Of a stretch of 64,000 nt of DNA, positions 54,984 through 62,263 are shown piece after piece (positions within the stretch are counted from its first letter, which is position 1; each line of letters opens with the position of its first letter). The notes under the pieces are model-generated. The model saw only the letters and a program-made list of their open reading frames with translations. It was not told the DNA's origin and ran no database searches. Source of the DNA: Actibacterium mucosum KCTC 23349. GTDB lineage: Bacteria; Pseudomonadota; Alphaproteobacteria; Rhodobacterales; Rhodobacteraceae. The stretch spans positions 310,001 through 374,000 of the forward strand of contig NZ_JFKE01000002.1 in assembly GCF_000647975.1 (NCBI RefSeq). Direction: 5' to 3'. A program made the position numbers and the translations under genes.

Positions 54984-55568
54984 ATGAAACGCACAACAAC
55001 ACTTGCCGCATTGGTCAGTCTTGCCGCAGCGCCCGCATTCGCCGGCAGCAACAAGGCCCCATCCGTCGAACCTGCTGTGACCCAGGCCGTGCCAATCGCC
55101 ACGGGCGCTGATTGGACCGGTGGCTATGTCGGTGCCCAGCTGGGCTATGGCGATGTGGACACCGACAATGGTGGCGGCGCCAACGGCGATGGTTTTATCG
55201 GCGGCCTGCATGCCGGTTACGACATTGACCTGGGCGATTGGGTGATCGGCGGCGAGTTCGACGTGGATTCAACCGACATCAACCTGTCTGCCGGCGGCGG
55301 GGATATCGACAGCGTGGCGCGCCTGAAACTGCGCGCGGGTTATGACCTCGGCCCAACCCTCGTCTACGGTACCGTCGGGGCCGCCTTTGCCGAAGCTGAT
55401 CTGGGGTCGGATACAGGTTTTGCCGTGGGGGCAGGTGTGGAGCGTCGCATCACCGATGCCATGTCGATTGGTGGCGAGGTGCTGTACCACCAGTTCGACA
55501 ATTACAATGGCTCGGGCATTGATGTGAACGCCACAACCGCCACCGCGCGGGTGAAATTCCGGTTCTAA
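54984..55568 (+). CDS. Outer-membrane beta-barrel protein (OmpA-like transmembrane type)
   Basis: 194 residues. Signal peptide (MKRTTTLAALVSLAAAPAFA, residues 1-20) and then an eight-stranded barrel pattern: WTGGYVGAQLGYGDVDTD, GFIGGLHAGYDIDLGDWVIGG, VARLKLRAGYDLGPTLVYGTV, VGAGVERRITDAMSIGGEVLY, ending in the typical terminal strand TATARVKFRF (C-terminal Phe). Function unknown; the size fits small porin-like or adhesin barrels. Assembly would need the BAM complex (bamE in this window). GGAG precedes the ATG at 54984. Confidence 0.88.
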   Translation: MKRTTTLAALVSLAAAPAFAGSNKAPSVEPAVTQAVPIATGADWTGGYVGAQLGYGDVDTDNGGGANGDGFIGGLHAGYDIDLGDWVIGGEFDVDSTDINLSAGGGDIDSVARLKLRAGYDLGPTLVYGTVGAAFAEADLGSDTGFAVGAGVERRITDAMSIGGEVLYHQFDNYNGSGIDVNATTATARVKFRF

Positions 55569-55595
55569 TCCACCCCCAAGTGCATGGACCGGAAA

Positions 55596-55627
55596 GAGGA
55601 GGGCCTTTGCTGGCCTTCCTCACTTTT
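55596..55627. terminator. Bidirectional terminator between barrel gene and PEP-mutase family gene
   Basis: GAGGAGGGCC (55596-55605), loop TTTGCT, GGCCTTCCTC (55612-55621), one G-U pair, then ACTTTTG on the plus side and TTTCC on the minus side. It fits the tail-to-tail genes. Confidence 0.7.
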
Positions 55628-56426
55628 GTGTAAGCATTTCATTTACTTGCTGACCGTTTATGCCGTTGGTCAGGTGGGCGAAGCTGCCATCGTTGAACAT
55701 GGCGTGCCCTGCATCCGCAATGACGCGCCACGTGGCATTCGCCAACGCGCTGCCCAAGGAAATACGCGCCACACCAATGGCGGCAAAATCCGCGCGGGTA
55801 TACCTGGCATGCGGGCCAGCCGCGATTGCATTGACGGGCAGGTGGGTCGTCTTGCAAAGCCGCGCGACATCGTCCAGCGACGGCGGCAGGATCAGGTAGA
55901 GGCCATCGGCCCCCGCGGCTTCGAACGCCTGAAGGCGTCGCATGGCCTCGTCCACGTCATAGGTGCGGCGCAGTACGCCGTCGGCGCGCGCCAACAGAAA
56001 GAAATCTTGCGGCAATGCACGCGCGGCGGCGGCAGCTGCACGGATGCGTTCCACCGACAGGTCGAAATCATACGACCCGCCGGTGCCAATCACCGTGTCC
56101 TCGATCGAGATCCCGGCCAGACCAACCTCGGCCGCCAACCGCACGGTCTCGGCGCAGGTGTCGGGATCGTCGCCAAAGCCGTTTTCCCAATCACCCGACA
56201 CGGGTACGTCTACAGCGGCCACAAGGTCTTGGGCATGGGCCAGCGCCTCGTCCCGCGTCACACCGTCGGGTTTGCCAAGGGTAAAGGCATGGGCCGATGA
56301 AGAGGTACCAATCGCCGGTGCGCCCAACGCCGCCAGCATCTTGGCGCTGCCCGCGTCCCAGGCATTGGCCAGAATGAAAGGGTCGCCGGGTTTGTGCAGG
56401 GCGCGAAACATCTCGCCTTTGGTCAT
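55620..56426 (-). CDS. Isocitrate lyase / PEP mutase family protein
   Basis: 268 residues, TIM barrel of the PEPM/ICL superfamily. Motifs: MFRALHKPGDPFILANAWDAGSAK, IGTSSSAHAFTLGKPDG, VSGDWENGFGDDPDT (metal-binding Asp/Glu) and GISIEDT. Unlike isocitrate lyase it lacks the KKCGH loop; oxaloacetate decarboxylase or 2,3-dimethylmalate/carboxyphosphonate-type activities are possible. I chose ATG 56426 because GGAGG lies 5 bases before it; ATG 56441 would have the RBS inside the gene. Confidence 0.85.
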   Translation of the reverse strand: MTKGEMFRALHKPGDPFILANAWDAGSAKMLAALGAPAIGTSSSAHAFTLGKPDGVTRDEALAHAQDLVAAVDVPVSGDWENGFGDDPDTCAETVRLAAEVGLAGISIEDTVIGTGGSYDFDLSVERIRAAAAAARALPQDFFLLARADGVLRRTYDVDEAMRRLQAFEAAGADGLYLILPPSLDDVARLCKTTHLPVNAIAAGPHARYTRADFAAIGVARISLGSALANATWRVIADAGHAMFNDGSFAHLTNGINGQQVNEMLTQK

Positions 56427-56579
56427 AAGGGCCTCCGTCATTTTCCTGGCACAGCTTAGGCGGAATGGCGGCAAACCGGCCATCCGAAATTCGAATGCCG
56501 TCCGCAGTGTTACGCGTTTTGCCACGACGAAACTGGTGCATAAGGTCGCTTCCGCAGACCGGCCAAAAGGAGGGAAGCC

Positions 56580-57362
56580 TTGCGGATCGTCTATGTTTTA
56601 TTGGCTGTTGTGGGTCTGATACCCGGTCACGCAGCGGCCGACATCAGGGATTGCCACGCGATCCGCGATGGCACGGCCAAAGAGATCACGTTTTCTGTGC
56701 CGACGCGCACGGGGCAAGTCGCGACCGTGAAGGGCATCGCACAAACCGCAGGATCAGAGGCGCCGGTTGTGATCATCCAGCACTCTGCGCAAGGGCTGGA
56801 CGCGCCGGATTGCTATGGCTGGGTTCAAACGGCTTTGGCACAGGCCGGGATGGGCTCGGTCGTGCTGGACACTTCGTCGGGCTGGCAATTGGGCAATGGC
56901 CGGTCGCAGGGCGGGGGGATGGCCGACATGATGGCCGATCTTCAGGCGGTTGCGGCGCATCTGGGAGCGCCCGAGCGGCCCGTGGCGATTATCGGTTTCT
57001 CCCTTGGGGGGCGGGCGCTGTTGAACGCGCTTTACGGCGGGTGGGTCTATGACCTGTCCGTCGCCGCCCCTCCCTTTGTGGCGGCCGTGTCGGTCTATGC
57101 CACATGCCCTTCGGACATGATGGATGGTGGACCCGAATTGTTGCTGGTCCATGGCGATGCCGATGTAATTGCCCCGATTGAAAGCTGCGCGCAGGCAGTT
57201 GCACAGGGGCGCCAAATGCAGGTGCTAGCCGGTGCGCGGCATTTGTTCGACCATCCCTCCAGCCCAAATTACAACCCCGCCGATGCCGAACGCGCGATGA
57301 CGCGGATCGTCGTTTTCCTGCGGGCCGAGTTTGATCGACAGGCGAGGAGGGCCTTGGAATGA
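56580..57362 (+). CDS. Exported alpha/beta hydrolase, dienelactone-hydrolase-like
   Basis: 260 residues from a TTG start. A signal peptide (RIVYVLLAVVGLIPGHAAA) precedes an alpha/beta-hydrolase domain. The nucleophile elbow is GFSLGGRAL, the acid LLVHGDADVIAP and the histidine GARHLFDHP, all in order. AGGAGGGAAGCC at 5-6 bases supports the TTG at 56580-56582; no ATG lies near the signal peptide. Overlaps the next hydrolase by 4 bases. Predicted periplasmic; the ester substrate is unknown. Confidence 0.82.
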   Translation: MRIVYVLLAVVGLIPGHAAADIRDCHAIRDGTAKEITFSVPTRTGQVATVKGIAQTAGSEAPVVIIQHSAQGLDAPDCYGWVQTALAQAGMGSVVLDTSSGWQLGNGRSQGGGMADMMADLQAVAAHLGAPERPVAIIGFSLGGRALLNALYGGWVYDLSVAAPPFVAAVSVYATCPSDMMDGGPELLLVHGDADVIAPIESCAQAVAQGRQMQVLAGARHLFDHPSSPNYNPADAERAMTRIVVFLRAEFDRQARRALE

Positions 57363-58309
57363 AACGTTTTTTAGCAGCCATGTTGGCGGGTGTTCTGGCG
57401 ACAGGTGTGGCTGCGGAAGAGCGGGTTTTAACCGTGGCCTCGTCCAATCCGTTCAGCTTTCCCCAAGCCTTGCAGGCCGGTCCGGGGGGGGATCTGCAGG
57501 TGAACGGGGCCGTGTCCTTGCCACATGGGGCCTCGGTCAATGCACCGGTGGGGGCGGTGCTGTTTGTGCATGGCGCCGGCGGGCCGCAACGGTTCCACCA
57601 GGATTGGCGCGCCGTGTTCAGGGCAGCCGGGTTTGCCACGGCCCACGCCAACCACTTCACCCCGCGCGGCGGCGGATCTGCGGTGGGCGATCATATCGAT
57701 CTGACGGGGGCGGCGATGGCGACGGATGCACTGAACATCCTTTCCGCGCTGGCCGCACTGCCCGAGATTGATGCCGACAAGATCGTAATCGCCGGAACCT
57801 CCAAGGGCGGCGGGGTGGCACTTTATACCGCATGGGCGCCGTTGGTGCGCGCCATTTCGGGAGAAACGCAATTCGCGGCGCATCTGGCGATTTATCCCAC
57901 CTGCATGCATTGGGACGTGGCCAACCATACCGGCGCACCGATCCGTGTGATTGTTGGCACGCAAGACGATTGGACCGGCCACGACCAATGCGTGGCCGCG
58001 ATGGCGCATCTGGCCGGGCAGGGCGTGCCGGCAACCACGCTGTCGCTGCAAGGGGCGGCCCATGGCTTTGACAGCCGCCGCCCGCTGCACAAGGTCACGC
58101 AGGCCTTTGACGTGCGTGCATGCCGGTTTTCGATGGATGTTGAAGGCGTGGAATACGCCAATGCGCAGCCGATGAACGCGCCCAAAGCCAAACGTGCCGC
58201 GCTTGGAACCTGTGTCAAACGCGGGGCGCATTACGGTGGCGATACCGGTGCGACCAAGATTGCACGTGATCATGTGCGGGCATTGTTGGCCACGATCGCG
58301 GCGCGCTAG
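57359..58309 (+). CDS. Exported alpha/beta hydrolase, dienelactone-hydrolase-like, second copy
   Basis: 316 residues. Signal peptide (MKRFLAAMLAGVLATGVAA), then an alpha/beta hydrolase with oxyanion region VLFVHGAGGPQRF, nucleophile elbow VIAGTSKGGGVA, acid region VIVGTQDDWTG and catalytic histidine in QGAAHGFDSRR. It is related in type, not closely in sequence, to the upstream copy and is co-translated with it (ATGA at 57359). Some cysteines (CMHW, DQCV, RACRF, GTCV) could form disulfides in the periplasm. The end shares CTAG with the convergent LysR gene. Confidence 0.85.
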   Translation: MKRFLAAMLAGVLATGVAAEERVLTVASSNPFSFPQALQAGPGGDLQVNGAVSLPHGASVNAPVGAVLFVHGAGGPQRFHQDWRAVFRAAGFATAHANHFTPRGGGSAVGDHIDLTGAAMATDALNILSALAALPEIDADKIVIAGTSKGGGVALYTAWAPLVRAISGETQFAAHLAIYPTCMHWDVANHTGAPIRVIVGTQDDWTGHDQCVAAMAHLAGQGVPATTLSLQGAAHGFDSRRPLHKVTQAFDVRACRFSMDVEGVEYANAQPMNAPKAKRAALGTCVKRGAHYGGDTGATKIARDHVRALLATIAAR

Positions 58310-59157
58310 CCTGCCGACCCGGCAAAAGCCTGCACCAAGTATTTGCGCAGGCTTTTCACAGCCGCGTCTGTATGCGAGGTCTCGGATTCGTGCAGCACGA
58401 TGCCGACCGGCGCCAGTCTTGGCAGGCCATCCTTGGCGTCCAGCAACACAAGATCTTCGCGGGCAGTGGATTGTTTGACCACGGCAATCCCGATCCCGGC
58501 GGCCGCTGCAGCCTCGACCGCAGGGATGGAGTTGCCCTCATAAGCGATACGATAAGCGTGCCCGGCTTCCCGCAACGCCGCCTCGGCCATCTCGCGGAAG
58601 AGGTTGCCCGCCGGCATCACCACCAGTTGCAGCGGCGTGGCAACGGGGCGCCCCTGCGCGGCCCAGCCCAGCGGCTCTTTGCGCAGCAATGTTCCGGACA
58701 GGTCCGACTGTGCTTGCGTGGCAAGGACCAGATCGAACCGGCTGCCAAGTTGGCGGGCGAATTGCGACGTGGTGCCGGTGGTGACATGCAGGGTGACATC
58801 GGGGAATTTCTGCTGAAATCGCGCGATGATCGTCGGCAGGAAGGCCGAGGCGAAATCATCCATGATACCCAGCCGCACATGGCCGCTGACTTGTGGGCCG
58901 GTCAGCCGCGCGATGGCGCTGTCATGGGTGGCAAGGATACGCCGCGCCTCGGTCAGAAATTTCTGCCCCTCTTCGGTCAGGGCGGCCCCGGTGGGCGAGC
59001 GTGTCAACAGGGTCAGCCCCAGCGCCAGTTCCAACTTGCGCAAATGCATGCTGACTGCGGACTGACTGCGGTGAACCAGCGGCGCGGCCTGCGTAAAGCC
59101 GCCGGTCTCGGCCACGGCAACGAAAGATCGGATCGCAAGGATGTCGAGGTTTCGCAT
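58306..59157 (-). CDS. LysR-family transcriptional regulator
   Basis: 283 residues. N-terminal winged helix (LDILAIRSFVAVAETGGFTQAAPLVHRSQSAVSMHLRKLE) and a C-terminal periplasmic-binding-like effector domain (GHVRLGIMDDFASAFLP; VEAAAAAGIGIAVVKQS). Such regulators usually act on a divergent neighbour, but here the neighbour on that side (59303) is on the same strand and the two hydrolase genes converge on it, so its target is unclear. Confidence 0.9.
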   Translation of the reverse strand: MRNLDILAIRSFVAVAETGGFTQAAPLVHRSQSAVSMHLRKLELALGLTLLTRSPTGAALTEEGQKFLTEARRILATHDSAIARLTGPQVSGHVRLGIMDDFASAFLPTIIARFQQKFPDVTLHVTTGTTSQFARQLGSRFDLVLATQAQSDLSGTLLRKEPLGWAAQGRPVATPLQLVVMPAGNLFREMAEAALREAGHAYRIAYEGNSIPAVEAAAAAGIGIAVVKQSTAREDLVLLDAKDGLPRLAPVGIVLHESETSHTDAAVKSLRKYLVQAFAGSAG

Positions 59158-59302
59158 CTATCCATTCGATAATCGGCTGCTGTTCCCCTGATTATGCGAA
59201 AACCGGATGGCGCTGTCACCCGGTTCGTTGCGCCCGACCCTGCGTACAAAGCGTTTTGTCAGTGGCGCAGGCCAATGGACGCGCCCGATCACGCGCGGTG
59301 GA
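59158..59302 (-). other. Gap between LysR and Lrp/AsnC genes
   Basis: 145 bases. It must contain the lysR promoter. I see no hairpin, repeat or reading frame of note. Confidence 0.4.
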
Positions 59303-59803
59303 TCAGTCGATATGGTGGGCAGCTACCTGCAACGGTTGCGCGGCGCGAACAGGGCGTAGGGCGAAATTGGATCGTACGTTATCCACGGCCGGGATCGTCA
59401 GGATGTGGTTGGTCAGTACGCGTTCATAGGCCGGCAGGTCAGCCACCGCCATTTCGGCCAGGAAATCGGCGTTGCCCGACACCATGTGGCAGGCGACCAG
59501 CCCGGGAACGTTGGCCAGCGCGGCCTCGACCTCGTCGGCATTGCCGCGTGTGTGTCGGGTGACGGTGATCTCGACAAACACGGTCAGGGTCAGGCCCACT
59601 GCGGCGCGGCCCAGCTCGGCCCGATAGCCGGTGATGGCACCGGTTTCCTCCAGCCGCCGCACCCGGCGCAGGCAGGGCGTGGGCGAAAGGCCCACGCGGT
59701 TGGCCAGCTCAACATTGCTGAGCCGCCCGTCGCGTTGCAGGGCATCAATGATTCTGCGGTCTGTCTCGTCCATCTTGGCAGGATGTGCTATCGTTTTGTT
59801 CAT
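59303..59803 (-). CDS. Lrp/AsnC-family transcriptional regulator
   Basis: 166 residues. N-terminal helix-turn-helix (MDETDRRIIDALQRDGRLSNVELANRVGLSPTPCLRRVRRL) and a C-terminal RAM ligand domain (VEAALANVPGLVACHMVSGNADFLAEM). Predicted amino-acid-responsive regulator. Start may be 59803 (MNKTIAHPAK) or 59773 (MDETDRR); no strong RBS at either. Divergent from the monooxygenase-fold gene at 59910. Confidence 0.88.
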   Translation of the reverse strand: MNKTIAHPAKMDETDRRIIDALQRDGRLSNVELANRVGLSPTPCLRRVRRLEETGAITGYRAELGRAAVGLTLTVFVEITVTRHTRGNADEVEAALANVPGLVACHMVSGNADFLAEMAVADLPAYERVLTNHILTIPAVDNVRSNFALRPVRAAQPLQVAAHHID

Positions 59804-59909
59804 TACCAGCACAACATGCTCAGAAATGTCAGAAATGGTTGCGAATATGGCAGGACATGCCCGCCCTGACGCGCCTATGCTGCGACCGGGATCAAGACAG
59901 GAGGCCCCA

Positions 59910-60227
59910 ATGATCACCCGCATCTGGCACGGCTACACCACGCCCGAAAACGCCGACGCCTATCAGGCCGTCGTCACGGGCGAGGTCATCCCCGGCATCA
60001 TCGCGATGAACATCCCCGGGTTCGAGCGGATCGAACTGATGCGCCGCGATCTGCAGGGCGAGGTGGAGTTCATCACCATCATGTGGTTCACCTCGCTGGA
60101 CGCGGTCCGGGCCTTTATGGGCGCGGACTATGCCCAGGCGCACGTACCCGCAGCCGCCCAGGCGGTGCTCAGCCGGTTCGACGACCGGTCGCAACATTAC
60201 GAGGTTCAGCTGTCGCAGGACGTCTAG
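59910..60227 (+). CDS. Antibiotic biosynthesis monooxygenase (ABM) domain protein
   Basis: 105 residues forming one dimeric alpha-beta barrel (ITRIWHGYTTPENADAYQAVV; GFERIELMRRDLQGEVEFITIMWF; DYAQAHVPAAAQAVLSRFD). ABM/NIPSNAP-type proteins include cofactorless monooxygenases, but most small members are unassigned. CAGGAGG precedes the ATG. It is divergent from the Lrp/AsnC regulator, which may control it. Its last 4 bases (CTAG) are shared with the YjbR gene. Confidence 0.82.
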   Translation: MITRIWHGYTTPENADAYQAVVTGEVIPGIIAMNIPGFERIELMRRDLQGEVEFITIMWFTSLDAVRAFMGADYAQAHVPAAAQAVLSRFDDRSQHYEVQLSQDV

Positions 60228-60571
60228 GGGCAGGGGTCCATCGCGGCTTGAGCCTTTTTCGACAGGCTGGACCGCACGATGCGGTACGAGGTCAGCAACC
60301 GGTCGCGCAGCTCGTCGGGGTCGGTGGTGTTCCAGTCGACCCGCACCCAGGACCGGTGGAAATACTTGGCCCGCTCGGCCCGGCCCATCTCGATCAGCAG
60401 GGCGGCGGTCTCAACATCCGGGGTCTTGACCGACACGGCCTCGCCCAGATGGCCGATACAGGCGAACATCTTGTCGCCGACCTTCCATGACGGAATGGCA
60501 CCATCCGCCTCGGACGCCCATTCGGCGCCGGGCAGGGACTGGCAATAGCTGTCAACGATCTCGCGGCTCAT
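60224..60571 (-). CDS. MmcQ/YjbR-family protein
   Basis: 115 residues with the YjbR fold: SREIVDSYCQSLPGAEWASEAD, PSWKVGDKMFACIGHLGEAVSVKT and YFHRSWVRVDW. Related to double-wing DNA-binding proteins; function not established. Start at 60571 (MSREIVD). Its promoter region overlaps that of the cysS leader on the opposite strand. Confidence 0.87.
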   Translation of the reverse strand: MSREIVDSYCQSLPGAEWASEADGAIPSWKVGDKMFACIGHLGEAVSVKTPDVETAALLIEMGRAERAKYFHRSWVRVDWNTTDPDELRDRLLTSYRIVRSSLSKKAQAAMDPCP

Positions 60572-60611
60572 GGGGCCACGATGCCCGGCGGGGCCGGGGC
60601 TGACAAGGGCC

Positions 60612-60640
60612 TTGCCGCAGCCTCCTGCCATTGCTATGAC
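60612..60640 (+). promoter_or_regulatory. Putative promoter of the cysS leader
   Basis: TTGCCG (60612-60617), a 17-base spacer and TATGAC (60635-60640). The predicted transcription start is 60647, which is the A of the leader ATG. This would make the leader mRNA leaderless and would explain why no ribosome-binding site precedes it. Confidence 0.5.
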
Positions 60641-60646
60641 ACCCCC

Positions 60647-60688
60647 ATGACCAACTGCATCAACATTTGCTGCATTATTCCCTGCTGA
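60647..60688 (+). CDS. Cysteine-rich leader peptide upstream of cysS (candidate)
   Basis: 13 codons then TGA: MTNCINICCIIPC, with four cysteines (positions 4, 8, 9, 13), two of them adjacent, and four isoleucines coded partly by ATT, which is uncommon in this GC-rich genome. It lies 88 bases before cysS on the same strand. A starved ribosome would stall at the Cys codons, so the peptide can report Cys-tRNA levels, the product of the downstream gene. The frame is also open upstream to an ATG at 60581 (35 codons, two more Cys), but the promoter placement favours the short form. Confidence 0.55.
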   Translation: MTNCINICCIIPC

Positions 60689-60695
60689 CATTCGT

Positions 60696-60750
60696 CGCGC
60701 GGGCCGGTCATTTTGTTTTCAAACCTCTGAAACGTTGATAAGCCCGCGCG
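60696..60750 (+). promoter_or_regulatory. Long-range inverted repeat between leader peptide and cysS
   Basis: CGCGCGGGC (60696-60704) pairs perfectly with GCCCGCGCG (60742-60750); the loop is 37 bases. The left arm begins 7 bases after the leader stop, inside the footprint of a ribosome sitting at that stop. The right arm lies 12 bases before AAGAAGG, the cysS ribosome-binding site, and its CCCGCGCGGG core can pair with itself. No T-run follows, so control at translation or by Rho is more likely than intrinsic termination. Confidence 0.5.
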
Positions 60751-60776
60751 GGACACCTGCGTAAGAAGGCTTTGCC

Positions 60777-62132
60777 ATGACCCAGATCAGGCTGCACAAC
60801 ACCAAGACCCGCAAGAAAGAGGTCTTTGCACCCATCGACCCCGACAACGTGCGGATGTATGTCTGCGGGCCCACGGTCTATGACCGCGCGCATCTGGGCA
60901 ATGCGCGGCCGGTGCTGGTGTTTGACGTGCTCTACCGGTTGCTGCGCCACGTTTATGGCGCCGATCACGTGACCTATGTGCGCAACTTCACCGACGTGGA
61001 TGACAAGATCAACGCGCGCGCCGCCGAAAGCGGGCGACCGATATCCGACATCACCGCCGAAACGACGCAGTGGTATCTGGACGATATGGACGCCATTGGC
61101 GCGTTGCAGCCCGACCACATGCCGCGCGCCACGCAATACATCCCGCAGATGGTCGCGATGATCGAAAAGCTGATCGCCGAGGGGTACGCCTATGCCCGCG
61201 AGGGGCACGTGCTGTTCCGGGTGCGCAAATACGAGGCCTACGGCGCGTTGTCGGGCCGGTCGGTCGATGACATGATCGCCGGGGCCCGCGTTGAGGTTGC
61301 GCCCTACAAAGAAGACCCGATGGACTTTGTTCTGTGGAAGCCCTCGGCCGATGATCTGCCCGGCTGGGACAGCCCCTGGGGCCGCGGGCGGCCGGGCTGG
61401 CACATCGAATGTTCGGCCATGGCCTTTGACCTACTCGGTGCGTCGTTCGACATCCATGGCGGCGGAAATGACTTGATGTTTCCGCATCATGAGAACGAAA
61501 TGGCGCAAAGCTGCTGTGCCAACCCCGAGGGGGGCTTTGCAAACTATTGGGTGCATAACGAGATGTTGCAGGTCGAGGGCAAGAAGATGTCCAAATCGCT
61601 GGGCAACTTCTTCACCGTGCGCGACCTGCTGAAAGAAGGTGTACCGGGTGAGGTGATCCGGTTCGTAATGCTCAGCACCCATTACCGCCGGCCGATGGAC
61701 TGGACTGAGAAGAAGCGGGTCGAGGCCGAGGCCGAGCTGTCGAAATGGCACGCGATGATCGACGGTGTGACCGCAGGTCCGGTGCCTGATGCGGTGGTCG
61801 AGGCTTTGGCCAATGACCTGAACACCGCCGGTGCCATCACCGAATTGCGCAAACTTGCCGGCGCCGGTGACGCGGCGGGACTGAAGGCCGGGCTGGCGCT
61901 GATGGGGCAGGGGACAACTGCGCCCCGTCATGCAGCCGTGGACCTGTCCGCCTATGCCGACGCTTTGGCGGCTGCGCGGGAAACGGCCATGCAGACCAAG
62001 GACTTCACCGCCGTGGATGCGATGAAATCTGCGTTGACGGCGGCCGGGGTCGAAGTGCGCATGTCCAAGGCCGGGGTCGATTTGGAACCGGGCCCCGCAT
62101 TTGACCCGGCCAAGCTGGAGGCGTTGGTATGA
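60777..62132 (+). CDS. cysS: Cysteinyl-tRNA synthetase
   Basis: 451 residues. Class I enzyme that charges tRNA-Cys. HIGH-like motif [17 protein letters not shown] (about 28-44) with the zinc cysteine, zinc ligands in WHIECSAM and [13 protein letters not shown] motif [10 protein letters not shown], and a C-terminal anticodon-binding region ([17 protein letters not shown]). AAGAAGG lies 7 bases before the ATG. The candidate cysteine leader and inverted repeat precede it. The stop overlaps a small ORF by 4 bases (ATGA). Confidence 0.96.
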   Translation: MTQIRLHNTKTRKKEVFAPIDPDNVRMYVCGPTVYDRAHLGNARPVLVFDVLYRLLRHVYGADHVTYVRNFTDVDDKINARAAESGRPISDITAETTQWYLDDMDAIGALQPDHMPRATQYIPQMVAMIEKLIAEGYAYAREGHVLFRVRKYEAYGALSGRSVDDMIAGARVEVAPYKEDPMDFVLWKPSADDLPGWDSPWGRGRPGWHIECSAMAFDLLGASFDIHGGGNDLMFPHHENEMAQSCCANPEGGFANYWVHNEMLQVEGKKMSKSLGNFFTVRDLLKEGVPGEVIRFVMLSTHYRRPMDWTEKKRVEAEAELSKWHAMIDGVTAGPVPDAVVEALANDLNTAGAITELRKLAGAGDAAGLKAGLALMGQGTTAPRHAAVDLSAYADALAAARETAMQTKDFTAVDAMKSALTAAGVEVRMSKAGVDLEPGPAFDPAKLEALV

Positions 62133-62263
62133 CCCATCGGTTCAATGCAAAGGGCCGCGCCCGACCCGAGGGGGGGCGTGAAGCGCCCGCCCTGGGGGGC
62201 GGGTCGGGCGCTGCCCGGCCGTCGGCCGGGCGGAACCTGAAGGCGGAGGGCCGTTATGTCTAA
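62129..62263 (+). CDS. Candidate 44-codon ORF bridging cysS and cimA
   Basis: ATG at 62129 overlaps the cysS stop (ATGA); TAA at 62261-62263 overlaps the cimA start by 8 bases. The peptide is Gly/Ala/Arg/Pro-rich ([20 protein letters not shown]...), with no similarity I know, and its codons run through the strong hairpins described separately. It may simply be translated to melt those structures and couple cysS to cimA, or it may be chance. Confidence 0.35.
   Translation: MTHRFNAKGRARPEGGREAPALGGGSGAARPSAGRNLKAEGRYV
62157..62231 (+). repeat. Two strong GC hairpins between cysS and cimA
   Basis: First: GCGCCCGACCCG (62157-62168) pairs perfectly over 12 bp with CGGGTCGGGCGC (62200-62211), enclosing a second small stem (GGGCG/CGCCC around TGAAG). 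Second: GCCCGGCC (62213-62220), loop GTC, GGCCGGGC (62224-62231). No T-run. It could be an intra-operon attenuator, an mRNA processing site, or a small inserted palindromic element. Confidence 0.7.

Noticed and set aside
60581-60688. Longer 35-codon form of the cysS leader from ATG 60581
   Set aside because: It would start upstream of the predicted transcription start and has no ribosome-binding site; kept only as an alternative.
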